Part shown: positions 32,027 through 43,500 of the stretch, one piece after another
Position numbering within the stretch: position 1 is the first letter of the stretch
Layout of the letters: each line of letters starts with the position of its first letter
Source of the DNA: Nocardioides conyzicola
GTDB taxonomy: Bacteria > Actinomycetota > Actinomycetes > Propionibacteriales > Nocardioidaceae
Direction: 5' to 3'
Assembly: GCF_039543825.1 (NCBI RefSeq)
Contig: NZ_BAABKM010000002.1
Span: forward strand, 1,768,133-1,832,132
DNA length: 64,000 nt
Made by a program: the position numbers and the translations under genes
The notes under the pieces: generated by a model
The model's input: the letters and a program-made list of their open reading frames with translations, nothing else
What the model was told of the DNA's origin: nothing
Databases searched by the model: none

Positions 32027-32063
32027 CAATGCAAACACATTAATTGTGCTTGCATTGAATGCA
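32027..32063. promoter_or_regulatory. MarR operator with overlapping palindromes
   Basis: CAATGCAAACACAT (32027-32040) mirrors ATTGTGCTTGCATTG (32043-32057) with two mismatches. TGCATT and AATGCA at 32051-32063 add a further half-site. The AT-rich repeat is unlike the surrounding GC-rich DNA and fills the gap between divergent marR and MFS genes. Confidence 0.7.
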
Positions 32064-32085
32064 CACGCATGGAAGTGTTCTACGG

Positions 32086-33564
32086 GTGACTTCATCCACC
32101 ACCTCATCTCCTCCCCCTGCTACCGCGGGCTCCCTCACCTGGGCTCCCCGCGTCTGGGCGATGCTGATCACCCTCTGCATCGTCCTGTTCCTCGACGGTC
32201 TCGACGTGTCGATGATCGGGGTGGCACTGCCGTCCATCGGCGAGGAGCTCGACCTGTCGACGTCCTCGCTGCAGTGGCTCGTCAGCGGCTACATCCTCGG
32301 CTACGGCGGTCTGCTCCTGCTGGGCGGGCGCACCGCCGACCTGCTCGGTCGCCGCAAGGTCTTCCTCGTCGCCCTCGCGGTCTTCGCGCTCGCCTCGCTC
32401 GCGGGCGGCCTGGTCAGCACCGGGCCGCTGCTGATCCTGACGAGGTTCGTCAAGGGTCTGGCCGCGGCCTTCACCGCACCGACCGGGCTCTCGATCATCA
32501 CGACGAACTTCGCCGAGGGCCCGGCGCGCAACAAGGCGCTGTCGATCTACACGGTCTTCGGCGCCGGTGGCTACTCCTCCGGCCTGCTCTTCGGCGGCCT
32601 GATGGCGGGCGTCGGCTGGCGGTGGACCTTCCTGCTGCCCGTGCCGATCGCGCTGGCCGCGCTGGCCGCTGCCTTCCTGCTGCTGCCGAAGGACGAGCCG
32701 GTGGAGGGCGGTGGCCACGACCTGCTGGGTGCCGCACTCTCCACGGGAGCCATGTTGCTGCTCGTCTACACCGTCGTCACCGCACCCGAAGTCGGGTGGG
32801 CGTCGGCGCGGACCGTCGTCTCCTTCGTCCTGGTCGCGATCCTGATGGCGCTCTTCGTGCTGGCCGAGAGCCGGGTCCGGCACCCGCTGGTCCGGCTGGG
32901 CATCCTCCGCAAGGCGTCGCTGGTCCGCGCGAGCCTGGCCATCATCGCCGTCGCGGGCTCCTACTTCAGCTGGCAGTTCATCGTGACCCTGTACCTCCAG
33001 GACACCCTGGGCTGGTCGCCGTTGAAGCTGGCGCTCGCGCTGCTGCCCGTCGGCGTGATGGTCGCGGCCTCGGCGGTGTTCTCCGACAAGCTCGTCAACC
33101 GGTTCGGCACCGCACGGATCATCGCGGTCACCATGGCGGTGATGGCCGTCGGCTACCTGCTGTTCCTCCGGCTCGACACCACGCCGTCGTACCTCACGAT
33201 GATCCTTCCGGCAGTCCTGCTCATCGGCGTCGGCTGGATCGGCTTCCCCGCGATCAACATCCAGGCGACCTCCGGCGTCGACGACGACGAGCAGGGCCTG
33301 GCGGCGGGCGTCCTGCAGACCTCCATGCAGGTCGGCGCGGCCATCGTCCTCGCGGTCACGACGGCCCTGATCGCGTCGAGCGCAGACGGCTCGGCGTCGC
33401 AGGAGAGCGTCCTCGACGCCTTCCACCCCGGTCTCGTCTTCGCCGCGGCGGTGTCGATTGCCGGTGCCGCGGTGGCAGCGCTCGCGCTGCTGCCCCGTCG
33501 TCGCGCCGCGTCCCCCGTCGAGCCGGAGCTGCCCCAGCCCGTGCTCGCGGCCACCGGCGACTGA
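32086..33564 (+). CDS. MFS drug/solute exporter (DHA2-like, 14 helices)
   Basis: 492 residues from GTG 32086 (VTSSTTSSPPP); an ATG at 32059 would start inside the operator. Motif A is present between helices 2 and 3 (GGRTADLLGRRKVFLVALAV), motif C-like GAGGYSSGLLFGGLM follows, and the initial helix has LITLCIVLFLDGLDVSMIGV as in proton-coupled multidrug exporters. About 14 helices are expected. The divergent MarR gene and operator suggest inducible efflux of a toxic compound. A strong terminator follows at 33580. Confidence 0.9.
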   Translation: MTSSTTSSPPPATAGSLTWAPRVWAMLITLCIVLFLDGLDVSMIGVALPSIGEELDLSTSSLQWLVSGYILGYGGLLLLGGRTADLLGRRKVFLVALAVFALASLAGGLVSTGPLLILTRFVKGLAAAFTAPTGLSIITTNFAEGPARNKALSIYTVFGAGGYSSGLLFGGLMAGVGWRWTFLLPVPIALAALAAAFLLLPKDEPVEGGGHDLLGAALSTGAMLLLVYTVVTAPEVGWASARTVVSFVLVAILMALFVLAESRVRHPLVRLGILRKASLVRASLAIIAVAGSYFSWQFIVTLYLQDTLGWSPLKLALALLPVGVMVAASAVFSDKLVNRFGTARIIAVTMAVMAVGYLLFLRLDTTPSYLTMILPAVLLIGVGWIGFPAINIQATSGVDDDEQGLAAGVLQTSMQVGAAIVLAVTTALIASSADGSASQESVLDAFHPGLVFAAAVSIAGAAVAALALLPRRRAASPVEPELPQPVLAATGD

Positions 33565-33579
33565 CCGCTCCGACAGCAC

Positions 33580-33611
33580 AACGGCCGGGCCCCTGTCGGG
33601 GCCCGGCCGTT
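33580..33611. terminator. Strong hairpin terminator after the MFS gene
   Basis: AACGGCCGGGCCCC and GGGGCCCGGCCGTT form a perfect 14-bp stem with loop TGTC, 15 bp after the MFS stop and 36 bp from the convergent secreted-protein stop. It can serve both. Confidence 0.85.
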
Positions 33612-33646
33612 CTCGCGTGTGGAGCCCAGGGGCGGCGAGTCAGGTG

Positions 33647-34678
33647 TCACCTGCCGCGGGCGGCCCCGATCTTCAGCTTCTTCGCCATGACACGGGACGC
33701 CACCGTGGCACTTCCGGCGTACTCGACCCGCAAGCGGTAGGTCCCTGGGCGGAAGTCCCCCACGGGGATCCGCACCGACCCACCGCGGAGCACGGCGTGC
33801 CGGCGCCAGCTGCCGAGGGCCAGCTCGACGGCACCGGTCGGCTTCGCGCCCCGGGCGGTGACGCGGACCAGGATCGCGGGACGGGCGCCTCGCTTGAGCC
33901 GGGCGGTGATCGACGCCCGTGCCAACGGGGTGGTGGGACCGGGCGGCGTGGTCGTGGCGGGCGCGGTGACGGCCACGGATCGCATGTCGTAGGAGGTGGG
34001 TGCGTCCACGACGACGTGGTTCATCATCGAGGTCCCGGTGTAGTCGCGACTGATCCGGGCGCTGATCGACCGGTCGGCGTCCGCAGCCGACGGGACATAA
34101 GTGGTGCCGGTCGCGCCCGTCGGGACGCCGTCGCGCAGCCACAGGACCTGCAAGATGCCGGTGTACGGCGTCCCGGTCGACTGGCTCGCTGCGACGAGGC
34201 TCTGCTCGACCGCGGTGAGCTGCGGCGGCACGCTCACGGTGAGCGGAGCACCGACCACACCGGTGCCCGCGATCGACGGCAGGGTCACGGTCAGGTGCAC
34301 GGCCTTGGTGTCGGTGCCCACATCGACTGCCGTCGCCGGGTCGAGCTCGAAGGTCGCGACGTTCGGGTCACAGACCGCGATCCCGTGGCACGCCAGTCCG
34401 CCGAACGACGTCATCGCCGCGACGCCGTACGTCCCCGGCGGCAGGGGAACGGCGCGCAGCGCGGTGGCGGGATCTCCGGCGTCGACGAACGAGTCGCCCG
34501 ACGCGTCCCAGATCCGCAAGGCCGCGGGGACCGGGTCGCCGTACTGGTCGCTGATGGAGACGACCAGGAAACCGTCGCCCGGGTCCGCCTGAGCCGACAC
34601 GGTGAGACCACACACAGCGGCGACGACCGTGGCCAGGACGAGCGCGATCGAGCGGCCGAGACGAGTGAGCACGAGCAT
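33647..34678 (-). CDS. Secreted Ig-like protein, paralogue 2
   Basis: 343 residues with signal peptide (LGRSIALVLATVVAAVCGLT, cleavage near AQADPGDG). After it: FLVVSISDQYGDPVPAALRI resembles paralogue 1's IIALTLVDDLGHPVTGAVEL, and YGVAAMTSFGGLACHGIAVC holds paired Cys at the same place. Ig-like region: GVVGAPLTVSVPPQLTAVEQ, VLWLRDGVPTGATGTTYVPS. C-terminal beta module: VRVTARGAKPTGAVELALGS ... GTYRLRVEYAGSATVASRVM. The paralogue is at 28107-29150. Function unknown; surface exposure is inferred. Confidence 0.75.
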   Translation of the reverse strand: MLVLTRLGRSIALVLATVVAAVCGLTVSAQADPGDGFLVVSISDQYGDPVPAALRIWDASGDSFVDAGDPATALRAVPLPPGTYGVAAMTSFGGLACHGIAVCDPNVATFELDPATAVDVGTDTKAVHLTVTLPSIAGTGVVGAPLTVSVPPQLTAVEQSLVAASQSTGTPYTGILQVLWLRDGVPTGATGTTYVPSAADADRSISARISRDYTGTSMMNHVVVDAPTSYDMRSVAVTAPATTTPPGPTTPLARASITARLKRGARPAILVRVTARGAKPTGAVELALGSWRRHAVLRGGSVRIPVGDFRPGTYRLRVEYAGSATVASRVMAKKLKIGAARGR

Positions 34679-34754
34679 CCTCCTGAGAATGGAGCCGGTG
34701 CCCCCATTCTGACGGAGGTGCCTGGCTCGCGCCGGAGAATGGTCGAGGATCGGG

Positions 34755-34827
34755 TGGAGCCTAGGGGACTCGAACCCCTAACCCCCTGCTTGCAAAGCAG
34801 GTGCGCTACCAATTGCGCCAAGGCCCC
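34755..34827 (-). tRNA. tRNA-Ala (anticodon TGC)
   Basis: 73 nt without encoded CCA. Acceptor GGGGCCT pairs with AGGCTCC, including the G3-U70 wobble that marks tRNA-Ala. The anticodon stem CCTGC/GCAGG encloses TTTGCAA, giving TGC. T loop TTCGAGT. Confidence 0.96.
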
Positions 34828-34852
34828 GATGCGGTCAGCGACCGCCGGTGGA

Positions 34853-34978
34853 TCAGGACCGGGTGACGCTGTCCGTCGCCTCGGCCCAGAGAGCCTGCTC
34901 GTGCTTGCCCTCGTCGAGCTTCTTCTTGACCACGACGGCCGTGGCGGCCGCGAGCACGAGGAGCAGGATCTTCTTCAT
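34853..34978 (-). CDS. DLW-39 family small membrane protein
   Basis: 41 residues: [20 protein letters not shown] then [21 protein letters not shown]. It matches the conserved actinobacterial DLW-39 family in length, in the N-terminal helix followed by Lys, and in the ending xLWxEATDSV; here Ala replaces the usual Asp of DLW. ATG at 34978. The family is typically encoded beside tRNA-Ile/Ala and gyrA, as here. Function is unknown. It is too short for default gene callers. Confidence 0.85.
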   Translation of the reverse strand: MKKILLLVLAAATAVVVKKKLDEGKHEQALWAEATDSVTRS

Positions 34979-35012
34979 GGTGACTCCCATGGAGCTGGGT
35001 TGCGTACCGGGT

Positions 35013-35089
35013 TGGTGGGCCTAAGAGGACTTGAACCTCTGACCTCTTCCTTATCAGGGAAGCGCTCTAACCGTCTGAGCTATAGGCCC
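35013..35089 (-). tRNA. tRNA-Ile (anticodon GAT) with encoded CCA
   Basis: 74-nt body plus encoded CCA (35013-35015). Acceptor GGGCCTA pairs with TAGGCCC. Anticodon stem CTTCC/GGAAG encloses CTGATAA, giving GAT. T loop TTCAAGT. Unlike the neighbouring tRNA-Ala and the tRNA-Leu, the CCA end is encoded. Confidence 0.95.
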
Positions 35090-35171
35090 CGGACCGAGAG
35101 GGAACGTTACCCCACCCTCGGAGTGCCCGACAAAACGGCGTCGGGCGTTGTGGGTTGCGGTGCGTACGGCG

Positions 35172-35756
35172 TCAGCGCTCGTCCTCGGCGAGGGTGAGCT
35201 CCACCCCGCCGAGCAGCGCCGCTGCCATGTTGTAGAGGAAGGCTCCGAGCGTCGCGATCGCGGTGATCAGGATGACGTCGACGACCGAGACCAGGATCGT
35301 GAAGCCCATGACGCGGGACATCCCGACGTACTTCTCGACGTCCCAGGTGCCGGCGTCCTCGCCGCCCACGACGTCCTGCACCGTCTGGTTGATCGAGTCC
35401 CAGACGCCGGCCGCGGACAGCACGGACCAGATGATGAAGACCGACACCACGGTCACGACGCCGAAGGCGATCGCGAGCAGGAAGGACGTCTTCATGACCG
35501 ACCACGGGTCGATCCGGGTGAGTCGCAGCCGCGCCCGGCGCGGCGGCTTCCGGTTGGGGGAGGCCTTCTTGGCGGCCGCCTTCGAGCGCGGGTCCGCGTT
35601 GGCCCGGTGCTCGTCGGTGGCCTTGCCGACCGCTGAGGAGATGCGCTCGCCGAGCCCGCGCGTCGCCGGCTTCGAGCCTGGTGCCGGCGTCGTGCCGGTG
35701 CTCGAGCGGTCTGCGGCGGTGCGAGTGGCGGTGCTCTCGGTGGACCGGTCGGTCAT
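35172..35756 (-). CDS. DUF3566 membrane protein
   Basis: 194 residues. A disordered, charged N-terminus (RTAADRSSTGTTPAPG) is followed by the DUF3566 domain: RARLRLTRIDPWSVMKTSF, then two membrane helices (LLAIAFGVVTVVSVFIIWSV and GFTILVSVVDVILITAIATL) separated by an outside loop. The family always follows gyrA in Actinobacteria (mycobacterial Rv0007). Start and the gyrA stop share one base (35756), so translation is coupled. Function unknown. Confidence 0.9.
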   Translation of the reverse strand: MTDRSTESTATRTAADRSSTGTTPAPGSKPATRGLGERISSAVGKATDEHRANADPRSKAAAKKASPNRKPPRRARLRLTRIDPWSVMKTSFLLAIAFGVVTVVSVFIIWSVLSAAGVWDSINQTVQDVVGGEDAGTWDVEKYVGMSRVMGFTILVSVVDVILITAIATLGAFLYNMAAALLGGVELTLAEDER

Positions 35757-38455
35757 CAGGCCTCACTCTCCCCGTCGGTGTCGGGGCCGGGTGCGTCGAC
35801 GGCGTCAGACGCCGCCTCCTCGTTGACTGTTCCCTCGATTGTTGCACCCGGGACCTGATCGGACGATTCGACCGCTCCGGACTCGTCGTCGACCTCGGCC
35901 TCCTCGTCCTCACGCGACTCGACGGAGCGGGCCACGACGGCGACCGAGTCCCCGGCCTTCGGGCCGACGAACTTCACGCCCATCGTGGAGCGCCCGGTCG
36001 GCCGGAAGTCGGCGTTGATCGGGCTGCGCACGACCTGGCCGTTCTGGGTGATCGACAAGACCTCGTCACCCTCCTCGACGATGAACGCACCGACCAGCTG
36101 GCCGCGGTCCTCGTTGGCGAGGGCCATGGCCTTGATGCCGAGACCGCCGCGGTTGGTGATGCGGTACTCCGAGATCCGGGACCGCTTCGCGAAGCCGCCG
36201 TCGGTGATCGTGAAGACGTACTGCTCCTTGACGTCGGCGGCCTCGCCGGCGGCGGCAGCCTCCTCGGCAGCGACCTGCTCGGCGCGGATCACGGACATCG
36301 AGAGCACGGAGTCCGCGTCGCTGCGGAACTTCATGCCGGTGACGCCGGACGTCGCGCGACCCATCGGCCGCAGCTGCGAGTCGGCCGCCTGGAAGCGGAT
36401 GGCCTGGCCCTTGCGGGAGACCAGCAGGATGTCGTCCTCGGCGTTGACCAGCTCGGCGCCGATCAGCTCGTCGTCGTCCTCACGGAAGTTGATCGCGATG
36501 ACGCCGGCCTGGCGCGGGCTGTTGTAGTCGCCGAGGCGGGTCTTCTTGACCAGGCCGTTGCGGGTCGCGAGCACGAGGTACGGCGCCTGCTCGTAGTCGC
36601 GGATCGCCAGCACCTGGGCGATGTTCTCGTCGGGCTGGAAGCTGAGCAGCCCGGCCACGTGACCGCCCTTCGCGTCGCGCGACGCCTCGGGCAGGTTGTA
36701 GGCCTTCGTGCGGTAGACGCGACCGGCTGTCGTGAAGAACAGCAGCCAGTGGTGGTTGGTGGTCGCGATGAAGTGCTCGACGACGTCGTCGCCGCGCAGC
36801 GTCGCCCCGCGCACGCCCTTGCCGCCGCGCTTCTGGATCCGGTACTGCTGGCGCTGGGTGCGCTTCGCGTAGCCGCCGCGGGTGATCGAGACGACCAGCT
36901 CCTCGTCGGGGATCAGGTCCTCCATCGAGAGGTCGCCGTCGGCCGCGATGATCTGGGTACGCCGCTCGTTGCCGTACTTCTCGACGATCTCGGCGAGCTC
37001 GTCGATCACGATCTGCCGCTGGCGGGCGACGTTGGCAAGGATGTCGCGGAACTCCGCGATCTCGAGCTCGATCTCGGCCAGGTCGTTGATGATCTTCTGC
37101 CGCTGGAGGGCCGCCAGCTGGCGCAGCTGCATGTCGAGGATCGCGGTCGCCTGGATCTCGTCGATGTCGAGCAGCTCGATCAGGCCCTCGCGCGCCTCGG
37201 CCACGTCGGGCGAGCGGCGGATGAGGGCGATGACCTCGTCGAGCTGGTCGAGCGCCTTGACCAGACCGCGCAGGATGTGGGCCCGCTCCTCGGCCTTGCG
37301 CAGCCGGAACTCGGTGCGCCGGCGGATGACCTCGATCTGGTGCTCGACCCAGTTGCTGATGAACTGGTCGATCGACAGCGTGCGCGGCACCCCGTCGACC
37401 AGGGCGAGCATGTTGGCGCTGAAGTTGGTCTGGAGCTCGGTGTGCTTGAGCAGGTTGTTGAGCACGACCCGGGCGACGGCGTCGCGCTTGAGCACGACGA
37501 CCAGGCGCTGGCCGGTGCGGTCGGACGTGTCGTCGCGGACGTCGGCGATGCCCTGCACCCGGCCGCCGTCGGCGAGCTCGGCGATCTTCAGGGCGAGGTT
37601 GTCCGGGTTGACCATGTAGGGCAGCTCAGTGATCACCAGACAGGTGCGCCCGCGGGCGTCCTCGTCGACCTCGATCACCGCGCGCTGGGTGACCGAGCCG
37701 CGACCGGTGCGGTAGGCCTGCTCGATGCCCTGGTGGCCGACGATGAGCGCGCCGTTGGGGAAGTCGGGGCCCTTGATCCGCTCGAGCAGCGCGTCCTGGA
37801 GCTCCTCGCGGGTGGCGTCCGGGTGCTCGAGCGCCCAGGTGGCGCCGGCGGCGACCTCGATCAGGTTGTGCGGCGGGATGCTGGTCGCCATGCCGACCGC
37901 GATGCCCGCGGAGCCGTTGACCAGCAGGTTGGGGTAGCGCGCCGGCAGGACGACGGGCTCCTCGGAGCGGCCGTCGTAGTTGGGCTGGAAGTCGACGGTC
38001 TCCTCGTTGATGTCGCGGACCATCTCGAGGGCCAGCGGCGCCATCCGGCACTCGGTGTACCGCATGGCGGCGGCCGAGTCGTTGCCCGGCGAGCCGAAGT
38101 TGCCCTGCCCGTTGATCAGCGGCGCGCGCATCACCCACGGCTGCGCGAGCCGGACGAGGGTGTCGTAGATCGCGGTGTCGCCGTGCGGGTGGTACTGACC
38201 CATCACGTCGCCGACCACGCGCGAGCACTTCGAGAAGCCGCGGTCGGGGCGGTAGCCGCCGTCGTACATCGCGTAGAGCACCCGGCGGTGCACCGGCTTC
38301 AGTCCATCGCGTACGTCGGGCAGCGCGCGCCCGACGATGACGGCCATCGCGTAGTCGATGTAGGCGCGCTGCATGGAGGTCTGCAGCTCGACGGGCTCGA
38401 TCCGGCCGCCCGGGCCCAGGGGAGGAGTGCCGCCGTCGGTGGGGGTCTCAGTCAC
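35756..38455 (-). CDS. gyrA: DNA gyrase subunit A
   Basis: 899 residues. The subunit cuts and reseals DNA through the catalytic Tyr at about residue 133 ([11 protein letters not shown]). The quinolone-resistance-determining region reads [11 protein letters not shown] with Thr at the position of E. coli Ser83. Six C-terminal blades carry the GyrA-box-like KRGGKGVRG, which wraps DNA for negative supercoiling. N-terminal landmarks: [20 protein letters not shown]. An acidic C-terminal tail ([17 protein letters not shown]) is present. It lies 54 bp after gyrB. Confidence 0.97.
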   Translation of the reverse strand: MTETPTDGGTPPLGPGGRIEPVELQTSMQRAYIDYAMAVIVGRALPDVRDGLKPVHRRVLYAMYDGGYRPDRGFSKCSRVVGDVMGQYHPHGDTAIYDTLVRLAQPWVMRAPLINGQGNFGSPGNDSAAAMRYTECRMAPLALEMVRDINEETVDFQPNYDGRSEEPVVLPARYPNLLVNGSAGIAVGMATSIPPHNLIEVAAGATWALEHPDATREELQDALLERIKGPDFPNGALIVGHQGIEQAYRTGRGSVTQRAVIEVDEDARGRTCLVITELPYMVNPDNLALKIAELADGGRVQGIADVRDDTSDRTGQRLVVVLKRDAVARVVLNNLLKHTELQTNFSANMLALVDGVPRTLSIDQFISNWVEHQIEVIRRRTEFRLRKAEERAHILRGLVKALDQLDEVIALIRRSPDVAEAREGLIELLDIDEIQATAILDMQLRQLAALQRQKIINDLAEIELEIAEFRDILANVARQRQIVIDELAEIVEKYGNERRTQIIAADGDLSMEDLIPDEELVVSITRGGYAKRTQRQQYRIQKRGGKGVRGATLRGDDVVEHFIATTNHHWLLFFTTAGRVYRTKAYNLPEASRDAKGGHVAGLLSFQPDENIAQVLAIRDYEQAPYLVLATRNGLVKKTRLGDYNSPRQAGVIAINFREDDDELIGAELVNAEDDILLVSRKGQAIRFQAADSQLRPMGRATSGVTGMKFRSDADSVLSMSVIRAEQVAAEEAAAAGEAADVKEQYVFTITDGGFAKRSRISEYRITNRGGLGIKAMALANEDRGQLVGAFIVEEGDEVLSITQNGQVVRSPINADFRPTGRSTMGVKFVGPKAGDSVAVVARSVESREDEEAEVDDESGAVESSDQVPGATIEGTVNEEAASDAVDAPGPDTDGESEA

Positions 38456-38509
38456 AGGTCTTCGTCTCTCTCGTCGGTTCTACTGGAATCTAGTGATCTC
38501 GCTAGAGAT

Positions 38510-40627
<2,118 letters not shown>

Positions 40628-40695
40628 GCGTACCTCTTCTGACGGCAGTCATGACATGGAGACGGCCGCGTGCGAATGCTCTGCGGCCGGACTCC

Positions 40696-40724
40696 ATGAT
40701 AGCCCTCAGAAGGCCGCATTCCAC
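40696..40724 (-). promoter_or_regulatory. Possible gyrB promoter
   Basis: On the minus strand TATCAT (40696-40701) is five of six to TATAAT; a weak GTGGAA (40719-40724) sits 17 bp upstream as -35. It would start about 60 bp before the gyrB GTG. The rest of the 244-bp gap shows no gene. Confidence 0.3.
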
Positions 40725-40871
40725 GTGTGCCCCACAGAGAAGGGGGGATCTGTGGAGGAAAATGGGCCCGTAGCGCCCCGTGGGCGGCGATCGGGGGGCC
40801 TCGCAGGGGTGCGGACAGGTCCCCGTACGCCGACGGGCCCGCCAGATCGTCTCTGGACGAGCCTGGGCGGG

Positions 40872-41411
40872 TCAGCCGTAGGTGTCGCGCGGCCCGCGGC
40901 CGTCGCGCGCCGACCGCGGGCCCTTCTTCCAGGTCGGGCCGTGAGGGCCGAGGACCTCGATCACCGTCACCGTCCCGTGCCCGAGCTCCTCGTTGAGGCG
41001 GCGGACCAGGGTCGGCGCCAGCAGCCGGAGCTGGATCGCCCAGGCCGTCGAGTCGGTGCGCGCCACGAGGCGCCCGTCGTCGAAGGTCTCCGGCGTGCAG
41101 TGCTGGGCGACCTCGGCCCCGACGAGCTCGGCCCAGCGACCGAACACACCTTGCACCCGCAGGTCGAGGTCCCAGCCGTGGTCGGCGACCAGCCGCGAGA
41201 CGGTGTCGTCGAGCAGCTGGGGGTCGCGGTCGTCGGGGTGCGCGCCGGTGACCCGGTTGCGGCTCCACTTCGAGTCCGCGCGCTTCGGCTTGCGGGCCTT
41301 CGGCGTCGACTTCGCGGTCGCGCGGGTCAGCGACCGCGCCAGGTCGAGACCGTCCGGGTCGTGGCCGGGCTGCTCGCCGGGTGCCTGCCCGGGGGGCGGG
41401 TCACTGCTCAC
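40872..41411 (-). CDS. dciA: DciA, DUF721 helicase-loading protein
   Basis: 179 residues. The C-terminal DUF721 domain is recognised by [40 protein letters not shown] and [19 protein letters not shown]. DciA loads or operates the replicative helicase DnaB in bacteria lacking DnaC/DnaI. The N-terminal 70 residues are disordered and basic ([19 protein letters not shown]). Overlaps the recF stop by 11 bp. The position recF-dciA-gyrB equals mycobacterial Rv0004. Confidence 0.9.
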   Translation of the reverse strand: MSSDPPPGQAPGEQPGHDPDGLDLARSLTRATAKSTPKARKPKRADSKWSRNRVTGAHPDDRDPQLLDDTVSRLVADHGWDLDLRVQGVFGRWAELVGAEVAQHCTPETFDDGRLVARTDSTAWAIQLRLLAPTLVRRLNEELGHGTVTVIEVLGPHGPTWKKGPRSARDGRGPRDTYG

Positions 41412-42555
41412 GGACGACCTCGCCGCCGCCCACGGCGTACCGGACCCCGGCCAGCGCCGCGGGCACGTCGGCGCCGACCGCGGCCGTGACGAGCACCTGC
41501 TCGGCGCCGGCGACGAGCTCGGCGAGCTGGGCGCGACGCTCGGTGTCGAGCTCGGCGAAGACGTCGTCGAGGATCAGGATCGGGTCGTCGCCATCGGCAC
41601 GGAGCAGGTCGTACGACGCGAGCCGGAGCGCGAGCGCGAACGACCAGGACTCCCCGTGCGAGGCGTAGCCCTTGACCGGCAGGCGGTGGTCGTCCGGTCC
41701 GTGGCCCAGGCTGAGCAGGAGCTCGTCGCGGTGGGGGCCGACGAGCGAGATGCCGCGGTCGAGCTCGTCGTTGCGGCGCCGCTCGACCTCGGCGAGCAGC
41801 GCGTCGGCGAGCTCCTCACGCGTCGTGCGCCCGCCGAGGTCGAACGACGACCGGTACTCGACGTCCGCATCGTCGCGGGTGGCGCCCCGGGCGACGGTCT
41901 CGTAGGCCTTGCCGACGTACGGCCGCAGCGCGTCGACCAGCGCGAGCCGTTCGGAGAGCAGCTCGGCACCGGTCCGGGCGAGGTGGTCGTCCCAGACGCC
42001 GAGGGTCGACAGCGCTCCCTCCTGGCTGGACGACCCGCGCCGCGCGGCGCCGGCGGTCTTGAGCAGCGAGTTGCGCTGCTTGAGGATCCGGTCGTAGTCC
42101 GACCGGACGCCGGCCAGCCGCGGCGTGCGCAGCACCAGCAGGTCGTCGAGGAACCGGCGGCGGTCCGACGGGTCGCCCTTCACGAGGGTGAGGTCCTCGG
42201 GCGAGAAGACGACCGTGCGCACCAGGCCGATCAGCTCCCGCGCCCGGGGGAGGGGCGACTTGTTGACCCGGGCGCGGTTGGACCGTCCGGGGTTGATCTC
42301 GATCTCGAGCACGGCGGTCCGTCCGTCGCGCACGACCGCGGCGCGGACCACGGCCTGCTCGGCACCGGACCGGACGAGCGGCGCGTCGCCGGCGACCCGG
42401 TGGGAGGCCAGCCGCGAGAGGTAGTCGATCGCCTCGACCAGGTTGGTCTTGCCCTGACCGTTGCGGCCAATGAACGCCGTCACCCCAGGTCCCAGCTCGA
42501 CGTCCGCGGTCGCGTAGGACCGGAAGTCGTGCAGCGACAGGTGGGCGACGTACAC
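41401..42555 (-). CDS. recF: RecF recombination mediator
   Basis: 384 residues. Walker [10 protein letters not shown] (residues 30-38), RecF signature [24 protein letters not shown] block, and signature plus Walker B ([18 protein letters not shown]). RecF loads RecA at gaps. The downstream dciA overlaps its stop. ATG at 42555 gives [14 protein letters not shown], as usual for RecF starts. It is separated from gnd by 13 bp on the same strand. Confidence 0.96.
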   Translation of the reverse strand: MYVAHLSLHDFRSYATADVELGPGVTAFIGRNGQGKTNLVEAIDYLSRLASHRVAGDAPLVRSGAEQAVVRAAVVRDGRTAVLEIEINPGRSNRARVNKSPLPRARELIGLVRTVVFSPEDLTLVKGDPSDRRRFLDDLLVLRTPRLAGVRSDYDRILKQRNSLLKTAGAARRGSSSQEGALSTLGVWDDHLARTGAELLSERLALVDALRPYVGKAYETVARGATRDDADVEYRSSFDLGGRTTREELADALLAEVERRRNDELDRGISLVGPHRDELLLSLGHGPDDHRLPVKGYASHGESWSFALALRLASYDLLRADGDDPILILDDVFAELDTERRAQLAELVAGAEQVLVTAAVGADVPAALAGVRYAVGGGEVVREQ

Positions 42556-42568
42556 GGTCGGCGGACGG

Positions 42569-43477
42569 TCAGGCGGGACCGGCGGCGTCGCCGCCGGGCG
42601 GCGGCTCCGTGTGCACGGCGTGTCCGCCGAACTGGTTGCGCATCGCCGCGATCGCCTTCATCGCCGGGCTGTCCTCCTGGCGCGAGGTGAAGCGCGCGAA
42701 GAGCGAGGCGGCGATGACGTTCATCGGTACGGCGTGCTCGATCGCGGCCTCGACGGTCCAGCGGCCCTCGCCGGAGTCCTCGGCGTAGCCGGCGATCTTG
42801 TCGAGGTGCGGGTCCTCCTCGACGGCCGCGACCAGCAGGTCGAGCAGCCACGAGCGGATCACGGTGCCCGAGCGCCACGAGTCGAAGACCTCGGTGACGT
42901 TGTCGACGAGGTCGACCTTCTCGAGCAGCTCCCAGCCCTCGGCGTAGCTCTGCATCATGGCGTACTCGATGCCGTTGTGGACCATCTTGGCGAAGTGGCC
43001 GGCGCCGGGCTTCTTGCCCGCGTGCACAAAGCCACCGTCCTCCGGCTTGAGCGCGTCCAGGGCGGGCTGGACCTTCGCCACATCGGCGTCGGTGCCGCCG
43101 ACCATGAGCGCGTAGCCGTTCTGCAGACCCCAGACGCCACCGGAGACGCCGCAGTCCACGAAGCCGATGCCCTTCTCGGCGAGCTTCTCGGCGTTGAGCT
43201 GGTCGTCGGTCCACTTCGAGTTGCCGCCGTCGACGACGAGGTCGCCCTCGCCGAGCAGTCCACCGAGCTCCTCGACGGTGCTGCGGGTCGGGTCGCCGGC
43301 GGGCACCATCACCCACACGACCTTGGGCGACGGGAGCTGCTCGACCATGGCAGCGAGGCTGTCGGCGTCGGCGAGGTCGGGGTTGCGGTCGTAACCGATG
43401 ACGGTGTGGCCGGCGTTGCGCAGACGGGTGCGCATGTTGCCGCCCATCTTGCCCAGCCCGACGAGTCCGATGTCCAT
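42569..43477 (-). CDS. gnd: 6-phosphogluconate dehydrogenase, short (YqeC/GndA) type
   Basis: 302 residues; the decarboxylating enzyme of the pentose phosphate pathway in its shorter form. Rossmann start [18 protein letters not shown], then [28 protein letters not shown] and the catalytic-Lys block [20 protein letters not shown]. It lies between dnaN and recF, a placement found in several Actinobacteria. ATG at 43477. It makes NADPH or NADH and ribulose 5-phosphate; cofactor choice cannot be read with confidence. Confidence 0.93.
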   Translation of the reverse strand: MDIGLVGLGKMGGNMRTRLRNAGHTVIGYDRNPDLADADSLAAMVEQLPSPKVVWVMVPAGDPTRSTVEELGGLLGEGDLVVDGGNSKWTDDQLNAEKLAEKGIGFVDCGVSGGVWGLQNGYALMVGGTDADVAKVQPALDALKPEDGGFVHAGKKPGAGHFAKMVHNGIEYAMMQSYAEGWELLEKVDLVDNVTEVFDSWRSGTVIRSWLLDLLVAAVEEDPHLDKIAGYAEDSGEGRWTVEAAIEHAVPMNVIAASLFARFTSRQEDSPAMKAIAAMRNQFGGHAVHTEPPPGGDAAGPA

Positions 43478-43500
43478 GCTGACAGCCTAGGACCTGTGGG

